The position numbers and the translations under genes are program-made. 64,000 bases of DNA from Saccopteryx bilineata (Eukaryota; Chordata; Mammalia; Chiroptera; Emballonuridae): positions 110,367,074-110,431,073 of the forward strand of contig NC_089490.1 of assembly GCF_036850765.1 (NCBI RefSeq), in the 5' to 3' direction. The stretch's first letter is position 1. The number at the start of each line of letters is the position of its first letter. Below, piece after piece: positions 50,565 to 63,438 of this stretch. Under the pieces are notes generated by a model. It worked only from the letters and a program-made list of their open reading frames with translations, was not told the DNA's origin and searched no databases.

Positions 50565-51705
50565 CTTAAAAATCATACCACCATAGAAAGAAAATGGAAT
50601 TGTATATTTTTAAAGTGTTAGCAGTAGATGCCACTGTGCATGACTACTGTCTTTTTTTTTATTTTAATGCATCATTTAAATTTTTTCAATAAAGAATATG
50701 CTTTACATTTGTAAGAATATAGAACAACGCAAAATACTAAAAATTGTTAAATAAAATAGAAAAATATGATATCTTTTCTTCATCATCTTTCATTTTCATA
50801 TCAGTACAGGCTATTATTTAAAATTTTTTCTACTGTTAATGTATTTTTCCTTTTTAATTTAGAAATGATAGACACATAAAAAATGTATCCTTGCTCTCCA
50901 TTTACCTTTCTAAATTTAATAATTGTTACTTATATTTATTTAAGAATGTCATCACTATTAATCTTTTTGTTCAAACTTTATACAGCCTTATGTCCTACAG
51001 TAGAATTTCCTCACTTCAACTTGAAAATCTAAGGTTTTATTGACTTAACTGAATTGAAGATTTTACAGTATAATTTTAAAAAAATGCCATATTGTTTCAG
51101 AAAACCAGTGTTGAAGTCCACATAGCTGGAGTTAACAAAGTTGGATCATCATACAAACTCTATATATAGCTCTGAGAGATTCAGTTTTATAAGTCAGTTG
51201 CTATTTGCAGATACTAAATAAGTTTGGTTATATTAAGAAATGCAATGATTCTGGTTTTCCTCTCTTTACAAGGAACAGTATATAAATTAGAGGAAAATAA
51301 TACAAACAACACAGTCTCTGAGGACGCTTCCAACATTTTATTTACATTTTAACACTGACTTCAATCGCAAAATTGTATGGATGTGCACTTATTTCTTTTT
51401 TGTTGGTTTCACTGGAACTTAAAAAGTATGGTTTATTAAGCAAACTCTGCAAACAAATATTTTTCATTAATGTTATACATAAAACACTGGAGTTGCTTTT
51501 AACAAAAATTCCTGCTTCCTACACACACGTATCAAAACAAAACTGAACATATTTTTGAGATTACTATTAGTCAGGGATCATTGCTTAGACATTTTGTCTT
51601 AAACAAACAATAGACCAGATTGACCTGTTGTTTTTCTCTTGTATTACATTCTTAAGAGATTTATATATAACATATTCCAGGTACTGTAAAATTCTTTTAA
51701 AGCAA
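50565..51705. other. Intergenic, no gene recognised
   Basis: AT-rich without exon-like structure. Confidence 0.45.
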
Positions 51706-51709
51706 TAAT

Positions 51710-52150
51710 TTATTTTTTAATTGAATTTACTGGGGCGACACTGGTTAACATTATTACATGGGATTCAGGTGCCCAATTATACAAGACATCTCTGTACAGC
51801 ACATTGTGTGTTAATCTCCTCAAGTCAAGTCTTCATCCTCGCCATTTGTCCTCCCATACCCTCCTCCACTCCCCCCTCCCTTCCCCCGCAATCACCACAT
51901 TGCTATCTGTGTCCACAAGTTTTTCCTCTTTTTTTCATCCATTTTTCTCTATTCCTCCACCTCCCTCACTCTGCCCCACCAATTAACAGCTGTCAGCTTG
52001 CTCTCTATACATACGTCTATCTCTATTTTGGGTGTTAGTTCATTTTGTTCATTAGAGTACACATAAGAGTGAAATCATATGATAATTGTCTTTCTCTGAC
52101 TGGTTTATTTCACTCAGTATAATGCTCTCCCCATATATCCATAATGTCCT
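51710..52150 (-). mobile_element. L1 3'-end fragment
   Basis: Antisense phrases ACTGGGGCGACACTGGTTAA, CAATCACCACATTGCTATC and TTTCACTCAGTATAATGCTC. Confidence 0.85.
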
Positions 52151-53390
52151 AAAGGTATTGTGAAATTCTAACTTGAAAAGTAAAACTGTAACTCTGGAGC
52201 ATAGAAGTTTTTTCTATTTTTCCTTTTCAATGCCTACCACCACAAGCATCATAGTAATATTGACTAAACATAAAAGCTGCTATGCAATGCAAAACCTGTG
52301 TATGCCACTTATTTTCAACTAAACATTTGAGATACTAAAATGTGCCACTGAATTGACTTTCTCCACATGTGGACATAAAAATACAAAATGGATCTGGAGA
52401 GAAAGAGGAGAAAAACAGAATAAGAAACAGATTAAATTTGAATTCCTCTATAGCAAATGTGGAACTTATTATAATTATGCTATACATAATTTCTACTATG
52501 CATTTTAAGAACTGAGAAAGAACCAGAAAAGATGTATACTACTGCAATTCAATTTTAAGTTCCAAGCTCCACTCTCCCACAGCAGCATTGAAAACAAGCC
52601 GATTCTGGCAGATCCAATTTTGTTGGAGCTCTGAAAAACAGTCTAACATTTTAGAGCAAGCAAGCCAATGCCCAATCATGAGAAAGCCACTCTCAAAGTC
52701 AAAGGAAAGTTTGTACATTTTTACTTGCCCATATTCCTCCCTCTCTAATATAGCTGTGGTCTTGATCTTCAAATGGTGGCAGTCTAATACTAGTTGCATT
52801 TTTCAAACCAGAGGGAGAAAAACAAACAATATTTACAAATTATCGTGCATAACAGTGCCAACCTGTCTGGAGAATTCATGAAGGAGTGATGCAGAGCATT
52901 TATCTCTGTTCCACTAACTCAGAACTCTGGCAGGGAAAGTAATGGTCAGTGTTTATAAAATCTATAAGGTGTACTAAGACACAAAGAACCCCGAAGCAAG
53001 ATATTGCAGGTCAAGACATACAAGAGAATGCCTGAAGCCTGTAGAAAAAGCTAGGGTAAGATTCTATGGAAAATGAAAAGCAGCCATGAGTTTAGAAGTA
53101 TTTAGAAAGCGATGTGAATGCTCAGAACAAGACACATCCTTAGCAACAAACCAAAAAGACCTTAAACATTAAACTTAGTCCTATTCCTAGTTCAGAACAA
53201 TAATTACCAAGTATTTAAGGAGTGTCCCAGCACAAAGCCAATCAACAAAGGCTAATGGCTGGTTGGTGTTCTTTTTGATTGTCTTCTGTCTTTCTTGAGT
53301 GTGTTGGTAGGTTTGTGTGTGTGTGTTTTGTCTTGTTTGTTTCTTTAGGTCTTGGTATTAAAGAAAATCTTTTCAAAATATTAACTGACA
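52150..53390. other. Intergenic; one 86-codon minus-strand open frame of unknown meaning
   Basis: The frame at 52539-52799 (minus) includes ILEREEYGQVKMYKLSFDFE and looks protein-like in composition. I do not recognise it and see no splice sites that tie it to a receptor. The rest holds nothing recognised. Confidence 0.3.
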
Positions 53391-53399
53391 CAAACTAAA

Positions 53400-55300
53400 T
53401 GAACAGAGACTAGACTTCAGTAACCAGACATGACAAGGAATATTTTTTGCAAAAATAGTTAGGAAAATTCACTTAAAAATGGACTATCTTTAATAATATA
53501 TATGTAAAAAAAACCCTCAACAAACCCTGGGGAATGGAAATAATATGGTTTTTAGATTTGCTACATTGTTATAATCAGATGCTTAGTTTTCAACAACAAA
53601 AAAAAGCACAAGGCATACAATGAGACAGGAAAATGTGGCCTTTTAATAGAAACTAAGTTGACAGAGAATGTGAGGAAGCCTAGAAATCAGATTTAATAAC
53701 TAAAGATTTTAATACAACTGTCTTAAATATGCTCAAGAGAGACAAACAAGAATAACAACAGTAAAAAAAAAAAACTAAAAGAAATCAGAAAATTACATAT
53801 GACAAAATGAGAATATCAATAAAGAGACAAAAATTATAATAAGAGACCAAACTATAATTCTGGAACTGGAATTCAAATAACTGAAATGGTAAATTCACTG
53901 GAAAATTTCAACAACACAGATGAACAGGCATAAGAAATAACTGGTGAACTTAGAAACAGAATTATTGAGTTGTTTTTTTCCTGCGGCTGTGGAACAGGCA
54001 GTAGGGGAGAGGTGGTTGGTACATCCTGCTGTGCTCCTGACCATTCTGCTTCAGTGGGCTACGCAGCAGCAGGGAGTGCCTTCCTCATAGGACATCAATG
54101 CAAGACTGAACAAGAAAAATGGTTTCTTCCGTCTCAGCCATGGAATATCAGTTACACAGAAATACCACTTTGGAAACAGTCTACAAGTAAGCCTCAATGA
54201 GCTCATACAGTCTCAACAGATCACCCCGCAACTTGCCCTTCAAATTCTCTTTCAGTTAAATAAGGTTATAGATACAGTATTGGCTCAGAGGATCAGGAAC
54301 AGAGCCAATTTCAGGGGCTCTCTAAATATGTACAGATTCTGTGGTAATGTGTGGACTTCCGTATTGAATGATGTTAAATTTAGAGAGGTGACAAGTTATT
54401 AAAGTGGATAAGTAAAAATTGTAGAATGTGATGGTAAAACTACTGGCTCTAATACCACAAAATGAATAGAAAAAGATAGTTTTGTTATGCTATTTTCTGT
54501 CATTATTCATCACTTTTTAAAGAGAAGCATAAGAGAGACATTTTTATTTATTCTAGCATTGCAGAAATGACTACACTGTGCTATACAGTTAAAGGATCAG
54601 GTAGGAAGCCCATAACTCCTTAGCCTCTTGCATTACCTTTATTATACAGCATGAAGAAAAAGAACATTTTTTTAAAGAAAAATCAAACATCATTGTCCTC
54701 CTGATAATGTTTTTAATAAACACATATTAAAACTCAAAAAAAAACCCAACCCAGAATTATTGAAATTATAAATTGGAGAAATAGAAAAAAAATAGTAAAA
54801 ATAAAATAGAACTTGTGGGGTATCATCAAATAGATATAATATGCATTATGAGAGTCTAAGAAGATAAAAGAGAGAAAGAAAAAAAAACACAGAAAGATAA
54901 TTTGAAGACATAATGACTGAAAAATTTTCAAATCTGATTAAAATGAAAATCTACAAATTCAAGCTGAATAATATCTAAGTAGGAAAGACTCAGAGAAAGC
55001 CACACCAATCCCCATTGAAATAAAATTGTTGAAAGGCAAAGACAATGGAGTATCTTGAAGGCGCAAGAGGGAAATTATACATCATGCACAAGCGATTCTC
55101 AATAAGGTTGTCAGCCAATTTATCATCATAAACTTTATGGCCAGAAAGCACTGGGATGACAGATTTAAAGGGCTGATAGAAAATGTCGATCTAAAAGTAT
55201 AAATCTGGCTTTATTCTCTTTTAAAAAAAGAGGAAGAAATTTACCCATTCCCAGATTTTAAAAGCTGAGGGTTTGTCAACATAAGCCCTTATACAGAAAT
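53400..55300 (+). mobile_element. HAL1 / L1-ORF1-type element, split by GTF2A2 pseudogene
   Basis: A-rich ORF1-like text: AATAACTGGTGAACTTAGAAA, GCCACACCAATCCCCATTG, and ACTTTATGGCCAGAAAGCAC. Resembles the element at 15155. Frames are broken. Confidence 0.65.
53969..54751 (+). pseudogene. GTF2A2: Processed pseudogene of GTF2A2 (TFIIA gamma subunit)
   Basis: An intronless copy of the small TFIIA subunit. The order of the parent protein is visible: [15 protein letters not shown], then [33 protein letters not shown] and REVT. A TAA early in the copy (after the QVY-like segment) and a later TAA break the frame. An A-rich 3' end and 12-bp duplications CAGAATTATTGA (53957-53968 and 54752-54763) mark LINE-mediated retroposition into an older L1/HAL1-like repeat. 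No function expected. Confidence 0.9.
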
Positions 55301-55463
55301 GCTAAAGAGTATTCAAATGGAAGAAAACATTTGCAAATCATGTATCTGCTAAGAGTTTGGCATCCAGAATATATAAGGTACTTTTACAACTCAACAAAAA
55401 GCAGCTCAATTCAAAACTAAGCAAAGGACTTGAATATACACTACCTAAAGAAGATATACAAAT

Positions 55464-55666
55464 TGCTGATCTGTGGTAGCACAGCGGATAGAGCATAGGT
55501 CTGGAATGCTGAGATTGCCAGTTAAAAACCCTGGACTTTCCCGATCAAGAAACATACAACAAACAAACAATGAACAACTAAAGGGAAGCAACTATGAGTT
55601 GATACTTCTCTCTCCCCACCCTCTCCTCTCTCTATAAAATCAATAAATAAAATCTTTTTTAAAAAT
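55464..55666 (+). mobile_element. tRNA-type SINE, short type
   Basis: CTGATCTGTGGTAGCACAG head. Duplications AAAGAAGATATACAAAT (55447-55463, 55667-55683). Confidence 0.92.
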
Positions 55667-55849
55667 AAAGAAGATATACAAATATGATCATTAGTCATTA
55701 GTCAACATCATTAGTTATTAGGGAAATGCAAATCAAAATTGTAATGAGATGCCATTGCACACCCATTAAGATGGTTACTATTAAAATAAAATAAATGGTG
55801 GCAAAAATGTAAAATTGAAACTCTTGTGCGTTGCTGGAAGAAATGTAAA

Positions 55850-56191
55850 GCCCTGGCAGCTTTGCTCAGTGGCAGAGCATCGGCCTGCGTGTGGATGTCA
55901 CAGGTTTGATTCCCAGTCAGGGCACACGGGAGAAGCACCGATCTGCTTCTCCACGCCTCCCGCTCTCGCTTCTCTCTCTCCATCTCTATCTCTATCTCTC
56001 TCTTCTCCTTTTGCAGCTATTGCTCAATTGGAGCAAGTTGGCCCTGGGTACTGAGGATGGCTCCATGGCCTCGCCCTCGAACACTAAAACCTAGCTCCAG
56101 TTGCAACGGAGCAGTGGCCTCAGATACGCAAAGCATAACCCCCTTGCTGGTTGGATCCTGGTGGGGCACATGAGGGAGTCTATCATAAGGC

Positions 56192-56222
<31 letters not shown>
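55850..56222 (+). mobile_element. Rhin-1-like SINE, full length, (GA)n tail
   Basis: GCCCTGGCAGCTTTGCTCAG head. Duplications AGAAATGTAAA (55839-55849, 56223-56233). The tail is a run of GA. Confidence 0.92.
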
Positions 56223-56228
<6 letters not shown>

Positions 56229-56449
56229 GTAAAATGATGCAGCCCGTATAAAAACTACTACTTGTCAATTACTCATAGATATTGCCATATGTTCCTGCAA
56301 GTCTATAAAAATATAAAGTATATAGCAAAAAATTATAAGCAGGAACTCTAACAGATGTTTGTACACCAAATACACATTGCAGCATTATTCCAAAAGATGG
56401 AAACAATTGAAGTACCAACATTTTGTTTTTATGAATGAATAAACAAAAT

Positions 56450-56453
<4 letters not shown>

Positions 56454-56485
<32 letters not shown>
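56454..56485 (+). repeat. (AT)n microsatellite
   Basis: About 16 AT units inside L1. Confidence 0.95.
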
Positions 56486-56489
<4 letters not shown>

Positions 56490-57129
56490 AGGACATTCTT
56501 CATCAGTAAAAAGGAATGAACTTCTGATTCATGCTACTACAGGGATGACCAATGAAAATATGCTGAGCAAAATAAGCTAGAAGAAACAGAAAAATATATC
56601 ATTCTAGTTATATTAAGTATCTGGAATTCAATAAAGGCAGAAAATATAGGCAAATTATAGCAACAGAAAATAGAATACTGGTTACCAGGGACTGGGAAGA
56701 AAAAACATGGTAGTAATTGTTTAATGAAAATAGAGTGACTGTTTAGGATGATTTTTAAAAAGTTCTGTAAATGGATAGAGGTGATAGTTATACCACATTG
56801 TTACTGTACTTAATTAAAGCCACTAACTTACACACTTAAAAATGGTTACACTGGTAAATTCTATGTTATGTAGTTTTCCAAAATAAATTTATTTTTATAA
56901 AATGGGTTCTTGATTCACACAACAGGAATAAATCATGTGATTTTACTAAATTAAATGAAAGAATAAATATTTTATGATTTCATTCATATGACCTCTGCAA
57001 AAAACAAAACTATAGAGACAGAAAACAGAAATTACCAGGCGTTAGAGGAGGGAAAAATGATTAAATACAAAGTGGGAGCACAGGGAACTTTTGTGGTAAA
57101 AGGACTACTCAGTATCCTACAAGCTAGTA

Positions 57130-57478
57130 CAGTGGTAGTCAACCTGGTCCCAACCACCCACTAGTGGGCATTCCAGCTCTCACAGTGGGCAGTAGCAGAG
57201 CAACCAAAGTATAAATAAAAAGATAGATTTAACTATAGTAGGTTGTTTTATAAGGATTTATTGTGCCAAAGTTTAACGAAATCCTATATAAAGTACTTGG
57301 TAAGTAATTATTATTATATGCTTTAACTTGCTGTAACTCTGCTTTATAAATTTTATAAATTAAAGTTACTTCCCAACTTTATAAATCCCCATTACTGTGG
57401 AATTGGTGGGCGGTTAGAAAATTTTACTACTAACAGATACAAAAGTGGGCGGTAGGTATAAAAAGGTTGACTACACTG
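57130..57478. mobile_element. hAT-type MITE
   Basis: Ends CAGTGGTAGTCAACCT and AGGTTGACTACACTG; 8-bp flanks AGCTAGTA / GGCTAGTA. It is 349 bp, with subterminal repeats of GTGGGCGGTAG. Confidence 0.9.
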
Positions 57479-58229
57479 GGCTAGTAGGTACATGATTCTA
57501 TACATTGTTAAAGTCCACAGAATTGTGTACTAATCGAGATGTCAGGGTATCACATCAAGCAGACTGTGAATATATATACAAACATATAATGCAACTCTAC
57601 TGAAGGTGGTGAAAAAATATAAAAACTGACCGAAATAGTTTTGGAAACTGGCATTTGACTGGAAATTTGTAAGGTCACAAGTTGGAAAAGTCTAGAAAAA
57701 GAACATAAACACTACTCTATTTGGTCAGTTTGTTTCACATGATGGTATGGTTTAAAACTTCTGAAACTGATTTACATGTATACTAGGTTTAACACTTTCA
57801 GAGGCAAGTTACAAATAACAATGAAAGAAGGTTTGAATAAATCTAATGCTACTGGATTAGAGTAAGAAATATCTGTATGAGCTCATGTTTAGCTTAATAT
57901 ATATGCAATAGATTATACATAAACAAATATATATGTGTGTGCTACATGGCTTAGTATCACCTGGCTCTGTTTGCATAACGATCCTAGAATCAATGAAGTC
58001 CCAGGAGCATCCAACATACCCGGCCCCCAGAACATGGTTTCTAATACTATTCACCAGTAAAAGGAACTGGAGCTCCTTAGAGAAATAAATGACACAGCAG
58101 AGAAGACACTGGATGGGCTCAGACCATATTAAATGCCAGAAGGTAAAGAAGTACTCAAAAAATAAAAAGATCGGGGCATGCCAAAGACACAAAGGTGCTA
58201 ACCTGAAAGACCTCCAAATGGCCCATGCT

Positions 58230-59040
58230 AGAACAATTTAAGCAACAAAATAAATAAAGGAGTATTGGATTATAATTTAGGTATAAAGTTAATATTTGTG
58301 AGCCCATACTGTTATGGTTAAATAATTGAATAATTTTTTAAATGGGAGAGAAAAGACAAATCTTTACAGAAGATTTTAAAATATTCCCTCTTTAGGAGGA
58401 AAATTTAAGCCTAATCAGGGTGGGCTGAACTTGATGGCTTTCCTCCAAAAAACAGAGTAAAGAAAGCAGAAAATGGTATCTTTACCATGGAAAAAACTGG
58501 CCTATACTAACCAAATGATCAGGTTAATATCACCTCCAATGCCATGTGGGTCCCTGCAATCCTGATAAAACTATCAGTTGGGTGCTTTCATCTTTGTAAC
58601 AGTGTTTCTAGAAGCCCATATCTGCAGTCTAAACATGAGAAACACATCAGGATGAATAAAAATTAAAAAATTGAGCCATTTTACATAAAACCTCATCACA
58701 AGTAAGGACAGAAGGTGTCACAGAATAAAGAAGACATAATAACTAAATGTCACATTGTTTCCTGAATTGAATCTTTAAAAAGAAAAAGGACTTGAGTGGA
58801 AAAAGTAATAAAATCCTATTAAAAGCTGTAGTTTTACTATTATTTTTTTATTTTATTTTATTTTTAGTTTTACTATTATTAATGTACCTTTGTTTAGTAA
58901 TTTGGGTTTTACTATAGTAATGTAAGATTACATTAAGGGAAATTAGATGAAGACTGTAAGTAAACTTTATGTACTATCTGTGCAACTTCTCTGTAAATCA
59001 AAATTACTCTAAAATATGAATTTAGTTTTTAAATTACATT
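58230..59040 (+). mobile_element. Old L1M-type 3' UTR
   Basis: Contains the late L1M-like text AAGGACTTGAGTGGAAAAAG, ATGTAAGATTACATTAAGGG and CTGTGCAACTTCTCTGTAAA. Family assignment is from memory. Confidence 0.55.
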
Positions 59041-59291
59041 TAAAGACTATACTTTATGCAACAACTTGTAACACCTAACTCTATTAATCATTTCAAAAAA
59101 TATATATATTTTATCAAAAAATATATATATTCAAAATATATATATTGGTTTATCACCAATTTTCAAAAGGTCAGAGAGAATTTTCTGTTGACTGATATTA
59201 AAACATTTTAGTGAGTGACTATTGTGTTAAAATTCGATGTAATGCTGCTTACATGGTAAAAAGCATTTCTTTCATTAAAAGCAAAATATTG

Positions 59292-59669
59292 TCTGACCTA
59301 TAGTGGCACAATAGAACGTTGACCAGAGGCACTGAGGTCTCAGCTTTGAATCCCCAAGGTCATTGGCTTGAATGCGGGCTCATCTGGTTTCAGCACAGGC
59401 TCGCTAGCTTGAGCACAGGGGTGCTGACTTGAGCATGGTAGCTGTCTTGAACCCAACGTCACTGGTTTGAATTCAAAGGTTACAGGTTTGATCCTAAAGT
59501 TGCTAGCTTGAGCAAGGATTGATTCACTGGCTCAGCTGGAGCCCCCTCCCTTGGCGCCCCAGTTAACGTAAGCATGAGAAACAATCAATGAACTAAAGTA
59601 AAGCAGCTACAAATGGATGCTTCTCATCTCTCTACTCCTATCTGTCTCTCTCCTTCACTTAAAAAAAAG
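59292..59669 (+). mobile_element. tRNA-type SINE, long GGCTTGAGC sub-type
   Basis: CTGACCTATAGTGGCACAAT head, repeated TTGAGC units, CT-rich tail. Flanks GCAAAATATTG (59281-59291) and GCAAAATACTG (59670-59680). Confidence 0.9.
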
Positions 59670-59889
59670 GCAAAATACTGAATACTAATAGTTGTAACTT
59701 ATTAGCTCAAATTATGAAATATTAGATGGGACAGAAAGAAAAATGAACTTACACTTTTTAGTGTTTAGTGTATAAAGGAAGTTAGAAAATAAAAATGAAT
59801 TCTTAATTTTTAAGTCAGAGAAATAAAGCTTAAAAAAACTTTTGAAAAATAAAGTACACAAAAAATACTTTTAAATAGAATTATACTTC

Positions 59890-60005
59890 AGTCAATCAGT
59901 TGACAAGTAGGTGGAACAAAAAGGTGATGTTTCTCTCTCTCCCTCTCCCTCTCTATCTCCCTTCCTGTCCCTCTCTTCCTTCCTCTCTCTTTCTCAAAAA
60001 TATTG
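59890..60005 (+). mobile_element. SINE 3' part with CT-rich tract
   Basis: A body remnant (CAATCAGTTGACAAGTAGG) followed by a CTCTCTCCC-rich run and CTCAAAAATA, as in the tails of the other SINEs. The head is missing. Confidence 0.55.
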
Positions 60006-60009
60006 TATA

Positions 60010-61680
60010 CTTCAGAGATGATATATATTCTGTTCTCAGAGATAATATTTTCTTAGCATTCTTCTCCTTTCTGTATTTTGAATTCTGAGTCCTTGAAGAT
60101 TGCTTTTTGGTCATGGTGCTAACGACTGAAGGATAATTGAGTCTTACATGAAATGAACATACTCTACAGTGTACAGTAAGTTTTGGATGTTTTTGTGTTT
60201 ATATACATGTTTGTATTGAAATTAAGATAGAAGGACACCGAACAAAATGTTAACAATACCTATTAGTTAGTATTATTATCTAATAATAAAATGTGTTATT
60301 ATTTTTTTATAAATTTAAAACTATTTCAGGATTAAATGAGGTAATACCTGCAAATGCTTAACACAATGTTGACATCTTGCCAAGTGTTCAATAATTTGAG
60401 TGAATTAATATTTTAAAATTGGAGAAGCTAATTTGTACAGTGACATAATCATAGTCGATTCTGTTGATTGTGAAAGATTTAAAAATTAGTGAAATATTTA
60501 TAATAATGGAGCAGATGTGTTTTATGCTGAAAATAATTATTACATTATATCATTGTTTTGAAAAGATAAATTGCTGTTCAAAAGTATAATAGTGAAAAAA
60601 GAATCAAGAAGTAGATCAGAGACAACTTTATGATCAAGTGGAGAAAGTAGTACTAGGAAGATCTGAAGAAAACTTGACGGGTTCACAAATGTGAGAAGCT
60701 AGAGTCTAAGCGAATACTTTCAAGCTCTCATATTCCAATCACAACCGTGTTAAGTGTTGAGCTTTCCAGATGCCTGTTTCTCAGTGAACTCTAGCAGTGG
60801 GAGAGAGAAGAACAAAATGAGAAATGACCACACAAAACCAATAAGGGCATATAGCCAGAACATAAAAACATTACTCTTTCACACCCTGTGGTAATCTTTG
60901 GATTACACTCATTCTGTTTTATCATTTCTATAAAAATGTATTTTTACATCAAAATCAATTTCCGGTTAATCATCATTTCTCTATTCTAGAACCCAATGAA
61001 AAAATTTTGCAAATGTGCCAACTCAAATGTTTTTTTTTTGAATAAATTAAATCCACAATTGAAATATATTTCTTCACTGTGTTTTCATTCTATTGAATGG
61101 TGGAAACAGGTAAAACTATTTCAATCTTTTTCTACTGAGATAAGATCTATGTATTTCAACCACATAGTCATGGTTCACCCATTACACCATGGGCAATGTG
61201 ATATCAGACTACTGAAGAGAAAGCTAATATATTTCTGTTTTTTGTAATTAGAACACAGACTAGAGGGGAAGGGAACCAAAAATCATTAAAGCCTGAAGAT
61301 TTGTCTAAGTATATTTTATTTATACTGGAATAAACTGAAAAAGAGACTATGAAAATATTATAGAAAACTGTTTCAAAAAATAAAGCAAATGTTTTAGATA
61401 TGTTTTAAAAGAACCAGGGCTCGAGTGGCTTTCACTCCAATAAAGCTCAAGACCTTAAATTTTATTATTCAAACTTTTTTCAGATGAATGTGGGGAAACT
61501 ATTAGTGTTCATGTATTTTTACTTAGCTAATATTATAGTAGTTTACAAGATGAATGCAAAATTCTCATAAAGTACAATTTCCATTGAAAGCCCATAACAT
61601 TATTTTCTGAAATAGAGATTATATTTAGATTCTTACTATTTGGCTATTTGGTGGTGGTTGTCATAGTGGTGATAGTGATC
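60010..61680. other. Intergenic, no gene recognised
   Basis: AT-rich with short open frames only. Confidence 0.45.
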
Positions 61681-62030
61681 TTTTTTTTTTAATGTCCACT
61701 TTGTATTCTATGCAAAATCGGCACAACCTTTAAGTTAATTTTCCCACTCATCTCCTCTGTTAAAAAATAACTGCCTTCTTCCATGAGAAAGGATGCAGAT
61801 GGTGAAATCTGAAGATTAAATATGAACTGTTTTCTCACATCTTGTGTAGCTGACCAGTACTGAAGGCTCATGGGTAACAAGAGCAGATAAGAAAGGGAGC
61901 GCAAAAGAATCGCCTTGTGCTCCAGCTCACCCACATCCAGTCCATCTGCTTGCAGGGCCACCTCTTCCATCTGGACCAGACTCCGCTGCCATCAACAATT
62001 CTCCCACACTGACACAGGTATCACCAACTA
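61681..62030 (-). pseudogene. Possible retrocopy, parent gene not recognised
   Basis: On the minus strand a GC-rich stretch with an open frame (61689-61970) runs into an A-tract that appears as poly-T at 61681-61691. Readable parts include DGLDVGELEHKAILLRSLSY and MSLQYWSATQDVRKQF. Composition differs from the AT-rich surroundings. Target duplications were not clear. The parent could not be named. Confidence 0.35.
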
Positions 62031-62099
62031 TCTCTACAGCTGTAGGCTCAGCACCTCTCGTTGTTATCAGTGCCACTTGATTGCATTTACAGAGCAAAA

Positions 62100-63430
62100 A
62101 GAATATATATTTTTTTGAAATCTGTTACATTCATTCTTGCAGGCACATGAGCTGAGCAATTCAGATTTAAAAATTGTTTTGCAAGTGAATTACTTCCTAT
62201 GAAGTTTTCTTGGTTTAACGTTGAATATAGTTTTGTTAACAAATATTTCAATATATCTGTTGGATTAACAAATGTGTAGAAAGAGCATATCATTGAGGAC
62301 AGGATATGGGTAATTAAGTAATTATGTAATCAATTATTATTATTTTGATTCTCTAAATTACATCTGTCTCTAAACTTTGCTATTTATGTGATACATGTCC
62401 ACATTCTTGATATATTCCAGATGAGGTAAAGGATTTTTAAAGGCATTATAAATATATTTCTGTTTTCTTATGATACGTTATCTTGTGTGAAATAATTAAA
62501 TGTCATAGTGAATATTATAAACACACCGAAGTTTATATATTTGTTATTCATAAAATATAACAATGGAGCATGATGCTGAGCAAATAAAAATATGCAAAAA
62601 GGGTTTAAATTGATGGTACATGGGTAACTAGTGGACATAAGAATGTTTAAACTTTTTCTGTAATCAGAATTCTATTCCATATAAATTTCTGTATATTTAA
62701 ATAATATTTAAAGTACTTAAAACAAGTTAATTTACTTTTAATTTGCAAGTAATATCAATATTTCAAGGTAATTAGTTGCTTTTAGCATATGCCTTCAAAT
62801 TTATGGCATACCTCAACTCACCCAATAGGAGTACCCATTAACCAATTTGCATCCATTTGTAAGGAATTCATTTCTAACGCCATGTTAGTAGATAGAGATG
62901 GCAAAAATCTTTAGGAGATTATAGGAAGCAAATTGCCTATGAGTCTACAAAAGTGAAGATAAATTTTAAAAAAATGTATCAGGAGAACTCATGAAGGAGA
63001 AATTTTATAATAATCCATATGTAACATGATATAACTTTAAATACAAATGACTCATAAAATTTTACTTGGTACTTTTCTGGACATGGACAATTTTTAAGTG
63101 TAGTATAAAAATTTCATAAATCATAGCATTTTTAACCTTTTAAAATTAAATTTTATGTTTGGAGAAGTCCAGGTGTAGCAAGCAAAATGTCAATATCCAA
63201 GTATCTAAAGAGAGAGAGTAACTGATTATTTTAAAAAAGGGAAAGAAAATAACCGATTGTAAAAATTTTTCTTGAAAAAAATGACAAAGGTAAAATCATT
63301 CATCAATAGTTATATGACATGAAATATAATATAATTATGTATAGAGAACCTAGAAAGGATAGAACCTGAAAACAGAAAAAAAAAGAAAAAGACTGTCAAT
63401 TTGTGCCTTTTATATTTGTATCTTAAAATT
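62100..63430. other. Upstream flank of the third receptor, no gene recognised
   Basis: AT-rich. The promoter and any untranslated first exon of the plus-strand receptor should lie here or further left; none could be fixed. Confidence 0.4.
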
Positions 63431-63438
63431 TTTCAGAA

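Larger units (their letters stand above)
55300..56890 (+). mobile_element. L1 3' region, split by two SINEs
   Basis: Phrases GGCATCCAGAATATATAAGG, GAAATGCAAATCAAAATTG, GATGGAAACAATTGAAGTACC, then GGTTACCAGGGACTGGGAAG. Confidence 0.85.

Noticed and set aside
57857..58192. 111-codon minus-strand frame
   Set aside because: No family resemblance, next to an old L1-type 3' UTR; probably a chance frame.
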